Assembly: GCF_022921115.1 (NCBI RefSeq)
Contig: NZ_CP095075.1
Span: 4,042,001 to 4,106,000, forward strand
Direction: 5' to 3'
Origin: Halobacillus amylolyticus
GTDB taxonomy: Bacteria; Bacillota; Bacilli; Bacillales; Halobacillaceae
DNA length: 64,000 nt
A model generated the notes under the pieces. It was given only the letters and a program-made list of their open reading frames with translations. It made no database searches and had not been told where the DNA came from. Every line of letters begins with the position of its first letter. Position 1 is the first letter of the stretch. Shown here one piece after another: positions 1 through 9,558 of the stretch. The position numbers and the translations under genes were made by a program.

Positions 1-305
<305 letters not shown>

Positions 306-499
306 TATTAAAAAGCGGAGACGACCGTTTACGTCCGCTGGGCTAAGTGAGCTCACGTAAAGGCTTTGGTTTTTCAGCCTTGAAGAGAGATGACTTAGAA
401 CATGAGGACTTGGGAGTCGGAGCTAGATTGTCAAACGTTAAAACATGATGTTGGTCTTGGATGTCTTATCCAGTTTTGAGGGTTCACCTCATAACCCAT
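306..499 (+). other. 23S-5S internal transcribed spacer
   Basis: About 190 bases separate 23S and 5S. I looked for tRNA cloverleafs (T-loop GGTTCGA, 3' CCA) and saw none. Only processing-stem-like sequence is visible, so this rRNA operon has no tRNA between 23S and 5S and none directly after 5S. Confidence 0.8.
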
Positions 500-616
500 G
501 ATGTGGTGGCGAGAGCGAAGAGGTCACACCTGTTCCCATGCCGAACACAGCAGTTAAGCTCTTCAGCGCCGATGGTAGTCGGGTCGATCCCCATGAGAGT
601 AGGACGCGGCCACGTC
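500..616 (+). rRNA. rrf: 5S ribosomal RNA
   Basis: Full-length 5S rRNA of about 117 nt. Conserved internal blocks are present (GCGAAGAGGTCACACC, then CCGAACACAGCAGTTAAG and GATGGTAGTCGGG). The terminal helix pairs GATGTGGTGGC at 500-510 with GCGGCCACGTC at 606-616 using G-U pairs. A rho-independent terminator follows directly. Confidence 0.97.
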
Positions 617-620
617 AAGT

Positions 621-650
621 AACCTCTTGGAATTATCCAAGGGGTTTTTT
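621..650 (+). terminator. rRNA operon terminator
   Basis: The stem AACCTCTTGG / CCAAGGGGTT with a short loop is followed by a T run ending at 650. It closes the rRNA operon and is the insertion landmark for the group II intron that starts two bases later. Confidence 0.9.
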
Positions 651-651
651 A

Positions 652-1175
652 GTATCCCTATATTTGGGCATAAGCTATAGGGGTTAAGTCTCTAACGCCG
701 TAGGTTGTTGTAGCCGTTAGCCAAAGACAAAGCTATCTAGAAGCCATTCGAAGCGATAGTACCTCATCTTCGAGAAGAGGAGGGAAGAGCTGAAAGATAG
801 AATGAGTACTATGTCCCTGGCGTACGCCTCATCGAAAAGATAAACCAATTCTCCTTAGGATGGCACAACTGAATGATGGAATGGTTGAGAAGAATGCTCC
901 GAATGATTCGATGGAAAGTGTGGGAGATGCCAAAGACAAAAAGAAAGCACCTAATGGCTTTAGGCGTATCAGGCAAAGGCTTTTAAACGGGGAACATAAG
1001 AAAAGGCTACAGGCTATTCGCCTGTAGCCTTTTCCTCCACCGTACGCTCAAATGACCAATATTAGCATCGAATGGGTCGTGGTTATAACGTTTGAATTCT
1101 ATTGAATCGCCGTATACGAGTCCGTCCGTACGGTGGTGTGAGAGGTCGGGCTTTAACACTCCCGCCTACTCGATT
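652..1175 (+). mobile_element. ORF-less group II intron, class C
   Basis: Seen: a 5' end GTATCCC near 652 and a domain I-like block around 675-730 (GCTATAGGGG, then GTAGCCGTTAGCC). A long perfect hairpin lies at 1001-1034 (domain III-like). Domain V is at about 1107-1137, with triad CGC at 1108-1110 and the CCGTA/TACGG lower helix. It is followed by GTGTGAGAGGTCGG, a domain VI hairpin, and a 3' end CTACTCGATT at about 1166-1175. Known: class C introns use a CGC triad and insert just behind intrinsic terminators, exactly the position seen here behind the 5S terminator. Their usual reverse transcriptase/maturase ORF is in domain IV; here only about 70 nt separate the hairpin from domain V and no RT is encoded. 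The domain V loop reads AGTC instead of a GNRA loop, which may mean weakened activity. Boundaries are estimated by similarity to the Oceanobacillus-type class C intron. Confidence 0.85.
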
Positions 1176-1208
1176 AGGCACGAGCACACCGCATAACTAG
1201 TTTACGTG

Positions 1209-2186
1209 CTACGTTTTTTTAGGGTTTGATTTTTCTACCTGCCAATCTTTTTGGTCATCAGTCTCTAATATTCCTATTGTCACATCGACAACTCCTGGAT
1301 CTTCTAATACCTTATCTTGAACTTGATATTTGATATCATCCGCTTCTCCTAGCGTAAGTCCTTTCTTAAGCTCAATATAACTCTCAACATGATAATCTCT
1401 TCCTTCTTGGACAATTCGAAGCTTACTAATATCAACTACATTTTGATCACCTAAAATAATTTTCGCTATTCGTTCTTCAACAATTTTAGGGGCAGCTACA
1501 CCGATTAAGCCGATTGTATTTTCGTATCCAATCTTAAGAGCGATGCCAATTAGCAAGATGCCGATAATAAGGGTCCCCAAACCATCAAGAAAATATAACC
1601 CTGTAAAATGGGATAATACAACAAAAATTAACGCGATCACCGCACCGGATGTTGCCACAATATCTTCATAAAAAACAAGACGAGTCGGCGGTGCTGCCAG
1701 GCTAACATTTTTAAATGCGTTTGTAAAAATGTTACCCTCTTCTAATTTTGCACGGCTTTCTACACCAATTTCTTTCATTACTTTAATTAAGATATATCCG
1801 TCAACAATTATAGCTACTACTAATACTCCAATATTCAGCCAAATGTTAGATGCTGGATGAGGGTCCTGTATTAATCCCCATCCTTTTAAAATGGTTTCAT
1901 AGGCCATGATAGTAACAATAGTAACAGCTACAAGTACAAAGAGGTTGACAACACGTCCAAATCCAGATGGGAACCGCTCTGTAGGTTCTTTTTCAGCTAA
2001 TGCACTTCCAAAAAAAACAAACCCTTGGTTGGTTGCATCGGCTGCCGAGTGGATAGCTGTTGCGAACATCGCTCCGCTGCCGCTAATTGCAGCTGCAATC
2101 GCTTTGATAATTGCCAATAATGTATTCCCTAGGGCTGCTATACCAGATGATTTATTTCCTTTCTTGAGCAATTTTAAAAAGGCCAT
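1209..2186 (-). CDS. Cation diffusion facilitator (CDF) transporter
   Basis: 325-residue membrane protein of the CDF family, which exports divalent metal ions in exchange for protons. Hydrophobic segments lie at about 17-45, 80-100, 115-135, 175-195 and 200-222, followed by a cytoplasmic C-terminal domain with the usual alternating fold. TM2 carries H46-S-A-A-D50, matching the first half of the metal site. The TM5 pair normally HxxxD reads V171-F-Y-E-D175, so the histidine is missing. This, with the NQGFVFFG stretch after D50, resembles the SLC30A9-like branch rather than canonical zinc exporters such as YiiP. Start ATG has a GAGGGTG Shine-Dalgarno upstream. It is transcribed toward the rRNA operon, away from the next gene. 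The metal cannot be told from sequence. Confidence 0.88.
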   Translation of the reverse strand: MAFLKLLKKGNKSSGIAALGNTLLAIIKAIAAAISGSGAMFATAIHSAADATNQGFVFFGSALAEKEPTERFPSGFGRVVNLFVLVAVTIVTIMAYETILKGWGLIQDPHPASNIWLNIGVLVVAIIVDGYILIKVMKEIGVESRAKLEEGNIFTNAFKNVSLAAPPTRLVFYEDIVATSGAVIALIFVVLSHFTGLYFLDGLGTLIIGILLIGIALKIGYENTIGLIGVAAPKIVEERIAKIILGDQNVVDISKLRIVQEGRDYHVESYIELKKGLTLGEADDIKYQVQDKVLEDPGVVDVTIGILETDDQKDWQVEKSNPKKT

Positions 2187-2390
2187 AAGTTTTCACCCTC
2201 ACTGATTTAGTCAATACCTTTTTATTTTGCTTTAAAAATACAATTTTAATCTCTTATATAAGAATTAATTCCATTGTAATTTTTTCTAATGGTCTTTAAA
2301 CTGCTGATTATAAGGGACAAAAGTTTATAGGGTTATGATAAACTAATAATTAGTTTCTTTTATAAGAAAGGGGTAGTGAGGAGCTATAGT

Positions 2391-2645
2391 ATGGTGGAGG
2401 ATAAACAATCACACGTATTAGTTAAGAAATACATTGTTGTGCTTCTTTTCATTCCAGCAGAATTTTATTTATTATCATTAGGGGAAAAGGTTTCAACATT
2501 TCAACAAGTCTGTTTGAACAGTATTATCATAATGCTGGCTGTTATTGGTGTTCTAGCTGCCACTGGAAGGAATCTGTTTTATGGGGTACTGTGCTTGGCA
2601 GCGTCTCTGTTATTTACATATATGAGTTTAGTACTTATTTGGTAA
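2391..2645 (+). CDS. Small three-helix membrane protein, unknown function
   Basis: 84 residues from ATG 2391, chosen because GAGGAG at 2377-2382 sits eight bases upstream; a GTG at 2376 would lack one. Three hydrophobic stretches cover roughly residues 13-30, 40-58 and 61-83, with a short charged N-terminus (MVEDKQ). I do not recognise the family. It is a single-gene unit, divergent from the CDF transporter gene and closed by a hairpin. The clean ribosome binding site and terminator argue that it is real. Confidence 0.6.
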   Translation: MVEDKQSHVLVKKYIVVLLFIPAEFYLLSLGEKVSTFQQVCLNSIIIMLAVIGVLAATGRNLFYGVLCLAASLLFTYMSLVLIW

Positions 2646-2690
2646 AAGGCGAGAAACTTGTTAAGGTATCTCGTCTTTTACCTTTATAAG
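2643..2690 (+). terminator. Hairpin after small membrane protein gene
   Basis: GGTAAAAGGCGAGA pairs with TCTCGTCTTTTACC around a short loop (2641-2683). The arms are AT-ended, so it may also serve the opposing ytfP transcript. Confidence 0.6.
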
Positions 2691-2760
2691 CGAGTCTATA
2701 AACGAATTAAGACTGATCTAACATATAACGCTGAACTAGCTTGTTATTCAAAAACTTCCC

Positions 2761-4019
2761 CTATCCCATCGCTTCATACGCTGCATGAATACCTGCTACC
2801 CGGCCTGTAACCATAGCAGCTGTGATGTTATATCCCCTGTATAGCCATGAATATCAAGGATTTCACCACAAAAATAAAGTCCTGCCATGAGTTTTGATTG
2901 CATCGTGTTTGGTACAACCTCTTTAATTGAAACACCGCCTCCAGTGACAAAGGCTTTTTCAATTGGCTGCGAATCATGGACAGTAACATTAAAATGCTTT
3001 ACGTGTTTGACAAAACTGTGGAGTTGCTGGTTGGAGATATTTGCCGCCTTATCTTCGTGATTTATCCCATTAACCTGTAATAGATAATCAAGTAATCGCT
3101 CAGGGACTACTCCTTTAACGACATTACGAAAAGACTTTTTAGGTTGTTCTTGCAATTGAATTTGCAAATGTTCATATAATTTTTGCTCATGTTCGTCTGG
3201 TAGACAGTCAATTTCTATCGTGACGGGTCTATGACCTTTCATAAATTCTTTAACTACATACTGGGAACATCTTAGAATCGCTGGCCCCGATAAGCCGAAG
3301 TGTGTAAACAGCATGTCCATTCGATGGGTAATGATCGCTTTGTTTTTCTTATTCATAACGGAGACGTCTACATCTCTTAAGGAGAGACCCTGAAGTGCCT
3401 TATTCTGAATAAAAGAATCCTTCGATAGCAGGGGAACTTCTGTTGGAAAAAGTGTTGTTATTGTATGGCCCGCTTTTTTTGCCCACGCATAGCCATCCCC
3501 TGTACTTCCTGTGTGAGGAACAGCCTTCCCGCCGACCGCTAAAACAACGGAGCGAGTGATGATTTTTTCCTTGGACTGTAAAATAATTTGATGTTCATCC
3601 TCACCGTAAATAATGGCCTCGACAGGTGTCTTTGTACGTATGTCAACATTGAGCTCCTTAAGTCGTGAAAGAAGAGCGTTGACAACATCTTTCGCTTTAT
3701 TACTGGTCGGGAACATCCGTCCGTGATCTTCCTCTTTCAACCCAACTCCTAAATCTTCAAAAAAATCGATGATGTCATAGTTATTGAAAACAGAAAAAGG
3801 GCTGTACAGAAATTTTCCATTGCCAGGTATATGCTTAATCACTTCATCCTCTGGTAGACGGTTCGTGACATTACAACGGCCGCCGCCCGATATGGCAAGC
3901 TTTGTGCCAAGCTTGCTTCCTTTATCAAGGAGTAAAGTAGTAGCCCCTTGTTCAGCAGCTGCAATGGCCGCCATTAACCCGGATGGTCCTCCGCCGATGA
4001 TCGTTACTTGGTAGCTCAT
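2761..4019 (-). CDS. ytfP: FAD-dependent oxidoreductase YtfP (frameshifted near C-terminus)
   Basis: Flavoprotein of the HI0933/YhiN-YtfP family; the physiological substrate is not established. The FAD-binding motif GGGPSG is at residues 9-14, the family signature [10 protein letters not shown] at 44-53, and the C-terminal flavin contact DIHGYTG is near the end. As read, the frame stops at 2796 after [12 protein letters not shown]. Adding one C to the CCCC run at 2834-2837 (one G in the gene) restores the family ending [24 protein letters not shown] with a stop at 2761 and a length of about 419 residues, the family norm. A single-base deletion, probably a sequencing error, is therefore likely. 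Start ATG at 4019 is divergent from ytgP. Confidence 0.9.
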
Positions 4020-4125
4020 GTCGTTCTTCCTTTCTTTTTAACCACTTAAAACAGATGTTTCCTTCTTATTTATGGTAAAATAGATCCGTTCGACTCTACA
4101 ACATATTGAAGGTGAAAATAACATT

Positions 4126-5754
4126 ATGTCGAAAATTTTAAAAGGTACAATGATTTTGACAGTCGCCTCATTCCTGTCAAAATTTTTAGGAATGATTTAT
4201 ACAGTCCCGTTTGAGGAAATGGTAGGTCCTGATGGGATGGAGCTCTATTTCTACGCTTATACACCATACAATATTTTATTAAGTTTATCTACACTTGGTG
4301 TACCTTTAGCTGTATCAAAGTTTGTCTCCAAATATAATTCGCTTGAGGATTATCAAACAGGACGTGAGATGTTAAAGTCTGGCATGCTGCTTATGGGACT
4401 TACAGGATTTGTTGCGTTTTTGATTACGTTTTTAGGCGCTGAACAAATTGCTATTCATAGTTTGTCGGATGAAGCTACGAATACTAAGGTAGCCGAGGTA
4501 ACTATGGTTATTCGTATGATCAGCTTTGCCCTACTAATTATACCTTTAATGAGTATCATACGCGGATTTTTTCAAGGAAACGACTCAATGGCTCCCACCG
4601 GGATTTCTCAAGTCATTGAACAAATCGTGCGGATTATCTTTTTACTCGTTTCGGTATATATTGTACTTAATGTGATAGGCGGGGAGCTTTCAACAGCAAT
4701 TGGTTTTTCCACTTTTGCGGCTTTCGTAGGTGGAGTTGCCTCATTCATTGTCCTGGTTGTGTTTTGGAAAAAGCGTAAACCCCATTTGGATAAGCTGGTA
4801 GAACAGCAGGAGTTTACGTATGATATTTCAAGAAAATCAATGTTTAAGGAACTGTTAGGTTATGCAGGCCCGTTTGTGTTAGTTGGAATAGCGACACCCC
4901 TGTATCAGCTAATTGATCAATTTACTTTCAAACAAGCAATGTATGAAGCTGGTCTCGGGCAAGATTCCGGGGAGGCAATATCAGCCATCCATGTGTTAAG
5001 TCATAAGTTGGTAATCATACCTGTAACATTAGGAATTGGTCTATCCCTTGCTTTACTACCGGCTATAACAAAGTCATACACAAAAAATTACATGGGACAG
5101 TTAAATCACCAAATCAACCAGGCATTACAGATTATAGCCCTGCTCATTTTGCCTGCAGTCGTAGGATTATCGGTTCTCGCTTATGAGGCCTATGGATCCT
5201 TTTATGGGGTAGATAGGGTGAGTTATTTTGGGGAATTGCTTAGATGGTATGCGCCCGTTGGATTATTCTTTGCATTATATACTGTAACATCGTCCATTCT
5301 ACAAGGTATAAACCGGCAAAACTTCGCTGTGGTCAGTCTCGGTTCAGGACTTGCGATTAAGCTCCTCACAAACTCATGGTTTATCGTTATGTTCGGTGCA
5401 AAAGGATCAATTATTTCAACCGGATTGGCAGTCCTTGTCGCTGTAGCTTTAAATTTATGGCGAATTCACAGAGCGATTGATTTTTCATACAAGCAAGTAT
5501 ATAAAAGAAGCCTGCTTATCATCATCGTTACTACGATCATGGCTGCTGTCGTTTTTTTAATAAAATGGGCTATAGGCCTTCTGTGGGACCCGCTTGATAG
5601 CAGACTGGCTGCATTGTTTATATTATTGCTCAGTGCAGGAGTAGGAGGGATCCTTTATTTGTGGATGGCCTACCAAACAACATTGCTCGAGAGAATATTA
5701 GGAGGACGTGTACGGATACTTGATAAGTTTTTACGGCGCGGCCAAAGGGGGTAA
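4126..5754 (+). CDS. ytgP: Lipid II flippase YtgP (MurJ homologue)
   Basis: 542-residue polytopic protein of the MATE-like/MVF superfamily with about 14 hydrophobic helices. It begins MSKILKGTMILTVASFLSKFLG, a TM1 typical of YtgP. In B. subtilis this protein flips the peptidoglycan precursor lipid II across the membrane and is redundant with Amj. Conserved early features include the FLGMIYTVPF loop near residue 21 and the R-G-F-F-Q-G motif near residue 146. ATG 4126 is preceded by GAAGGTG. It is followed after three bases by the pseudouridine synthase gene, so the two are probably co-transcribed as in B. subtilis. Confidence 0.93.
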   Translation: MSKILKGTMILTVASFLSKFLGMIYTVPFEEMVGPDGMELYFYAYTPYNILLSLSTLGVPLAVSKFVSKYNSLEDYQTGREMLKSGMLLMGLTGFVAFLITFLGAEQIAIHSLSDEATNTKVAEVTMVIRMISFALLIIPLMSIIRGFFQGNDSMAPTGISQVIEQIVRIIFLLVSVYIVLNVIGGELSTAIGFSTFAAFVGGVASFIVLVVFWKKRKPHLDKLVEQQEFTYDISRKSMFKELLGYAGPFVLVGIATPLYQLIDQFTFKQAMYEAGLGQDSGEAISAIHVLSHKLVIIPVTLGIGLSLALLPAITKSYTKNYMGQLNHQINQALQIIALLILPAVVGLSVLAYEAYGSFYGVDRVSYFGELLRWYAPVGLFFALYTVTSSILQGINRQNFAVVSLGSGLAIKLLTNSWFIVMFGAKGSIISTGLAVLVAVALNLWRIHRAIDFSYKQVYKRSLLIIIVTTIMAAVVFLIKWAIGLLWDPLDSRLAALFILLLSAGVGGILYLWMAYQTTLLERILGGRVRILDKFLRRGQRG

Positions 5755-5757
5755 GGT

Positions 5758-6480
5758 ATGAGAATCGATAAATTGTTAGCAAATATGGGTTATGGCACAC
5801 GAAAAAAAGTCAAAGGGCTGCTTAAGGGTGGAAATGTGAGAGTTAATGGTGAGCCAGAGAAGAGTCCTAAATCCCATGTAAATCCAAATGAAGATATGGT
5901 TACTGTCATGGGAGAAGAAGTAGACTATCGAGAATATATTTATTTAATGTTAAATAAACCGGGTGATTTAGTTTCCGCTACAAAGGATGCGAATGACACA
6001 ACAGTTATTGATATTCTTCAAATAGAAGATCAAGTCTTCGAACCCTTTCCTATTGGCAGGTTAGATAAAGATACAGAGGGATTGCTCTTAATTACTAACG
6101 ACGGCCAGCTGGCCCATCGTTTAACCACGCCAAAAAAGGATATTGGTAAAACGTATTATGCTGTTATAGCGGGTGAAGTAACAAAAAGTGATGTAGAAAA
6201 ATTCGCTGAAGGTGTTACTCTTGATGACGGATATGTCACGAAACCTGCGAATCTCCACATTATACATTCAGCTGCTCAATCAGAAATAGAGCTGACGATA
6301 ACAGAAGGTAAGTTCCACCAAGTGAAACGAATGTTTGAAGCAGTCGATAAACAGGTTACTTACTTAAAACGAATTCAGATAGGAAATTTGAAGCTGGATC
6401 CTGAACTTGAGTTAGGGGAATATAGAGAACTCACTGAAGAAGAACTTGATTATTTGCTCACCATTACTAATTTAGAATAG
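5758..6480 (+). CDS. RsuA/RluB-family pseudouridine synthase
   Basis: 240 residues. An N-terminal S4 RNA-binding domain (residues 1 to about 60, MRIDKLLANMGYGTRKKVK) is followed by the pseudouridine synthase fold. The catalytic motif GRLDKDTEG is at 100-108, with the nucleophilic aspartate D103. The C-terminal block GKFHQVKRMFEA is also conserved. The short form without a long basic tail fits RsuA, which modifies 16S rRNA U516. The B. subtilis counterpart at this locus is ytzG. It starts three bases after ytgP and ends at a strong terminator. RluB-type 23S specificity cannot be excluded from sequence alone. Confidence 0.88.
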   Translation: MRIDKLLANMGYGTRKKVKGLLKGGNVRVNGEPEKSPKSHVNPNEDMVTVMGEEVDYREYIYLMLNKPGDLVSATKDANDTTVIDILQIEDQVFEPFPIGRLDKDTEGLLLITNDGQLAHRLTTPKKDIGKTYYAVIAGEVTKSDVEKFAEGVTLDDGYVTKPANLHIIHSAAQSEIELTITEGKFHQVKRMFEAVDKQVTYLKRIQIGNLKLDPELELGEYRELTEEELDYLLTITNLE

Positions 6481-6484
6481 CAAA

Positions 6485-6515
6485 AAACACCCGGGATCTC
6501 CCCGGGTGTTCTATC
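6485..6515 (+). terminator. Terminator after ytgP-pseudouridine synthase operon
   Basis: GC-rich hairpin AACACCCGGG / CCCGGGTGTT at 6486-6510, between this operon and the convergent ytzE-like gene. Confidence 0.85.
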
Positions 6516-6561
6516 ATTAGATAAGAAATTGGTAAGCACATCTTTCTGCTTTTTCTATAGT

Positions 6562-6780
6562 TTATGAAATCTTGACTTTCTTTTCAGTTGTTGTCCACTT
6601 TCCACGGTGCGGGCTTGAAACAAGACCGTTGTATTCCAAAATGCTTAAGTCCCTTTGCATCGTTCGATCAGTTATACCGAACTCTTCAGCGAGCTGGTTA
6701 GTCGTAACGACCCCTTGGTCCTTAATATACAAGTAAACAGCCTTGATCCGATTTAGCATACGGGATGATGGATGATTCAA
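6562..6780 (-). CDS. ytzE: YtzE-like DeoR-type HTH protein
   Basis: 72 residues when started at the TTG at 6780, which has AAGGAG seven bases upstream; this matches the 73-residue YtzE of B. subtilis. The whole protein is a winged-helix DNA-binding domain of DeoR type: MLNRIKAVYLYIKDQG, then the turn and recognition helix around GITDRTMQRDLSILEYNGLV (residues 33-52), and a basic wing HRGKWTTT. No effector domain is present, so the inducer and target are unknown. It is convergent with the pseudouridine synthase gene. Confidence 0.82.
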   Translation of the reverse strand: MNHPSSRMLNRIKAVYLYIKDQGVVTTNQLAEEFGITDRTMQRDLSILEYNGLVSSPHRGKWTTTEKKVKIS

Positions 6781-6941
6781 AAGACCACTCCTTATTATCA
6801 TTCATTGGAATTCTCGCGGTGCTAGTGAATGTATGAAGTTATCTATATATTACAACAATGAGAACAAATCGGCTAGAAAAACGAGTTAAATTTACAGAGT
6901 TTTCATTATACTTTACATTAAAATAAAGAGGGGGCGCTACA

Positions 6942-7967
6942 ATGATCATATTAAGAAAGTTCTTTCTAAAAATGTTGAAAGTAAATAACTATGTCTTGTT
7001 CGTAAGTAGTGCCTTATTGATAATCTTATCTTCAGTCCTTGTTGTTTATGTTGAGAATGATACGTTTCCTACCGTATTCGATGGCTTTTGGTGGGTAATG
7101 ACAACCGTGACAACTGTAGGATATGGAGATTATTATCCTGTAACTGTAGCCGGTCGTGGCATAGCGATTATTTTGTACATATTTGGCATCGGCCTCATCG
7201 GAATTGTAATAGGTAAAATCATTGACGGACTTGCAGTATTTAGAAAAAAAAGGGTGGAGGGTGATATCGTGTTTAAAGGCAGGGATCATTTTATTATTAT
7301 TGGCTGGTCGCAAAAGGCACGTTTTGCTGTTAATGAGATGGTGGCTACCCATAAAGATGTTGAAATCATTATCATTGACGAACTGGAAGAAGCACCAATA
7401 TTAACGGAGAATATTCACTACATAAAAGGCAATGCATCAGAAGCGATAACCTTAGAAAAAGCATCCGTAGCAAGTGCACGCTCTGTCCTGATATTTGCAG
7501 ATGATCACCTAACGAATGATCAAGTAACAGACGGAAAAACACTGCTGATTGCTTCCACCATCGAGTCGGTTGCTCCTAATGTTCACACCGTTGTAGAAGT
7601 TATGGAAGAGAAACATATTAAGAATTTTCAGCATGCACGCGTAGATGAATTTATTGTATCGAATGAAACGATTTCTTCACTCGCCGTTAGATCAGCCTTC
7701 AGGAAAGGGGTTTCAGAGATTTATAGTCAGCTGTTGAGACGTTCTGTAGGTGATGACCTTTATCATATCCCTGTACGCTCCTCATGGGGTACGTACCGTG
7801 ATGCATTTCAGGAATTATTAAATGAAGGCGCAACACTGATTGCAGACCGGAGCGATCTTACCATCAACCGCCGCCTTGATGAGCAATTGCCTGCCGAGGC
7901 CGAATTGTACGTCGTTTGTGATGAGCCTACTTATGAAAAGATTATGAAAAAAGGTGGCTCCCTATGA
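6942..7967 (+). CDS. Potassium channel with RCK/TrkA-N domain
   Basis: 341 residues. Two transmembrane helices (about 18-38 and 70-92) flank a pore loop with selectivity filter TTVGYGD at 57-63. A cytosolic Rossmann RCK domain begins near residue 114 (DHFIIIGWSQKA), followed by an RCK-C-like part. This is the MthK/YugO architecture: eight RCK domains gate a tetrameric K+ pore in response to ligand. ATG 6942 follows GAGGGGGCG. Codon 110 is a GTG at 7269 preceded by GGTGGAGGG at 7253-7261, a plausible internal start for a free RCK domain (see the separate feature). The stop overlaps the pepV start as ATGA, so translation is coupled. Confidence 0.92.
   Translation: MIILRKFFLKMLKVNNYVLFVSSALLIILSSVLVVYVENDTFPTVFDGFWWVMTTVTTVGYGDYYPVTVAGRGIAIILYIFGIGLIGIVIGKIIDGLAVFRKKRVEGDIVFKGRDHFIIIGWSQKARFAVNEMVATHKDVEIIIIDELEEAPILTENIHYIKGNASEAITLEKASVASARSVLIFADDHLTNDQVTDGKTLLIASTIESVAPNVHTVVEVMEEKHIKNFQHARVDEFIVSNETISSLAVRSAFRKGVSEIYSQLLRRSVGDDLYHIPVRSSWGTYRDAFQELLNEGATLIADRSDLTINRRLDEQLPAEAELYVVCDEPTYEKIMKKGGSL
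7252..7271 (+). promoter_or_regulatory. Internal ribosome binding site for a free RCK domain
   Basis: Inside the K+ channel gene, GGGTGGAGGGTG at 7252-7263 precedes an in-frame GTG at 7269 (codon 110), eight bases after GGAGG. Translation from here would give a 232-residue soluble RCK protein, the same split that archaeal MthK makes from an internal Met codon. Both the sequence and the position favour real use, but it is untested. Confidence 0.55.
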
Positions 7968-9342
7968 ACTTTAAATCATTAAGTCAACAATATGAATCAG
8001 AATATACTGAAAAGGTTTCACAACTATTACGTATTCCAAGTGTTTATGAAGAGAGTGCCGATTTTCCTTATGGTAAAGCCATTGATCAATCCTTCAAACG
8101 ATGCTTAAGATTGCTGAAAAGGATGGTTTCGTAACAAAGAACGTTGATGGTCACGCCGGTCACATCGAGTTTGGACAAGGAGAGCAAATTCTCGGTATTC
8201 TCGGCCACCTGGATGTTGTACCATCAGGAGAAGGCTGGGAGACCGATCCTTTCACACCTGTCATTAAGGACGGAAACATCTATGCCCGAGGAACACAGGA
8301 CGATAAAGGACCGGTCATGGCCGCCTATATCGCTATGAAACTGCTCAAAGATCAAGGCTTCAAGCCAAACAAACGCGTCCGGCTCATCGTTGGAACCGAC
8401 GAAGAACGAGACTGGCAGGGCATCGAGCATTATTTTAAGCATGAAGATATGCCCGAGTTCGGTTTTTCCCCAGATGCCTCTTTTCCAGTTATTAATGCGG
8501 AAAAAGGGTTAGTAGATACCTATCTCACGTTCCCTGTATCCAAAGAATCACATGGTACTTGTGAGCTTCTGACGATTGAGAGTGGGGATCGCCTGAATAT
8601 GGTTCCGTCCCATGCGATAGCGAAAATTAAAACGGCTGATGACATAGAGGAAGCATTCCAATCCTTCCTCCGAACAAAGGATGTTGAAGGAAAAGTAGAT
8701 AGGCAAAATGATGAAATCACCATAACAGTTGAGGGGACACCAGCACATGGCAGTAAGCCAGAACAGGGTAAAAATGCGGCCCTCCTTTTGTTAGCTTTTT
8801 TACAAGAGCTCCCTCTTCCAAAAGCACACAAGCAAATCGTGACAAAGCTTCACCATCGATTTCATGATTTTACTGGGAAAGCTATAGGGTTGAATTACAT
8901 GGATGAAGCTTCTGGCTCACTTACATTAAACGTAGGCTCACTCACTTGGAAAAAGGGAGAGAACTGCCGAGTAGGGTTAAATACACGTTATCCTGTGACT
9001 GTTGATGGAGAAACCGTGATTGATAAAATAAAACAATTTGCTGAACATGAGGGTGGATTGTTTGAACTTTACGATCACTTGCACGCTCTCTATGTAGAAG
9101 CTGATAATCCTTACGTACAAACATTATTATCTATTTATAATGAAGTAACAAATGAGGATGAAAAGGTGAAAGCTATAGGTGGCGCTACCTATGCACGGAC
9201 ACTTAAATCCGGTGTCGCTTATGGGGCTTTGTTCAAAGACAGCCCTGATACAGCCCATCAAAAAAATGAGCACGTACGAATAAAAGACATGATTAAGGCG
9301 ATCTCCATCTACGCGGATTCCATCTACCGACTAACCAAATAA
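7964..9342 (+). CDS. pepV: Dipeptidase PepV (frameshifted near N-terminus)
   Basis: M20-family zinc dipeptidase (B. subtilis YtjP/PepV type) that cleaves dipeptides and beta-Ala-dipeptides in the cytosol. Reading begins at ATG 7964, overlapping the channel stop, as MNFKSLSQQYESEYTEKVSQLLRIPSVYEESADFPYGKAIDQ. The frame shifts at about 8094, where CCTTCAAACG lacks one base: restoring it gives IDQS-L-QTMLKIAEKDGF and a protein of about 459 residues, the family length. Visible metal and catalytic blocks are GHLDVVP, DDKGP, EERDWQGI and the lid motif HGSKPEQGKNA. The downstream part is intact from 8101. The deletion is probably a sequencing error, because nothing else has decayed. Confidence 0.9.
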
Positions 9343-9558
9343 CTTCTTGAAGTTCATATAAGAAAGATAAGCGTGCCACAGCGGTCAGTTATTCGGCTGT
9401 AGGAAATGGTTAGGGAATGCTTTTTGCGACGTTCTTATTGATGTTTGGAGTGTTCAAGGAATGTATGGCTTTTTCTCAATAATAAGTTTCTATAGGGATT
9501 GGCATAGTTGCAGTTATTCGTAATAGTCACCAGTTTCTATGAAAAGGAGTGTTGCGTG

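Noticed and set aside
1001-1034. Strong hairpin AAAAGGCTACAGGC / GCCTGTAGCCTTTT that looks like a rho-independent terminator
   Set aside because: It lies inside the group II intron, before domain V, where a domain III/IV hairpin is expected. There is no gene just upstream of it to terminate.
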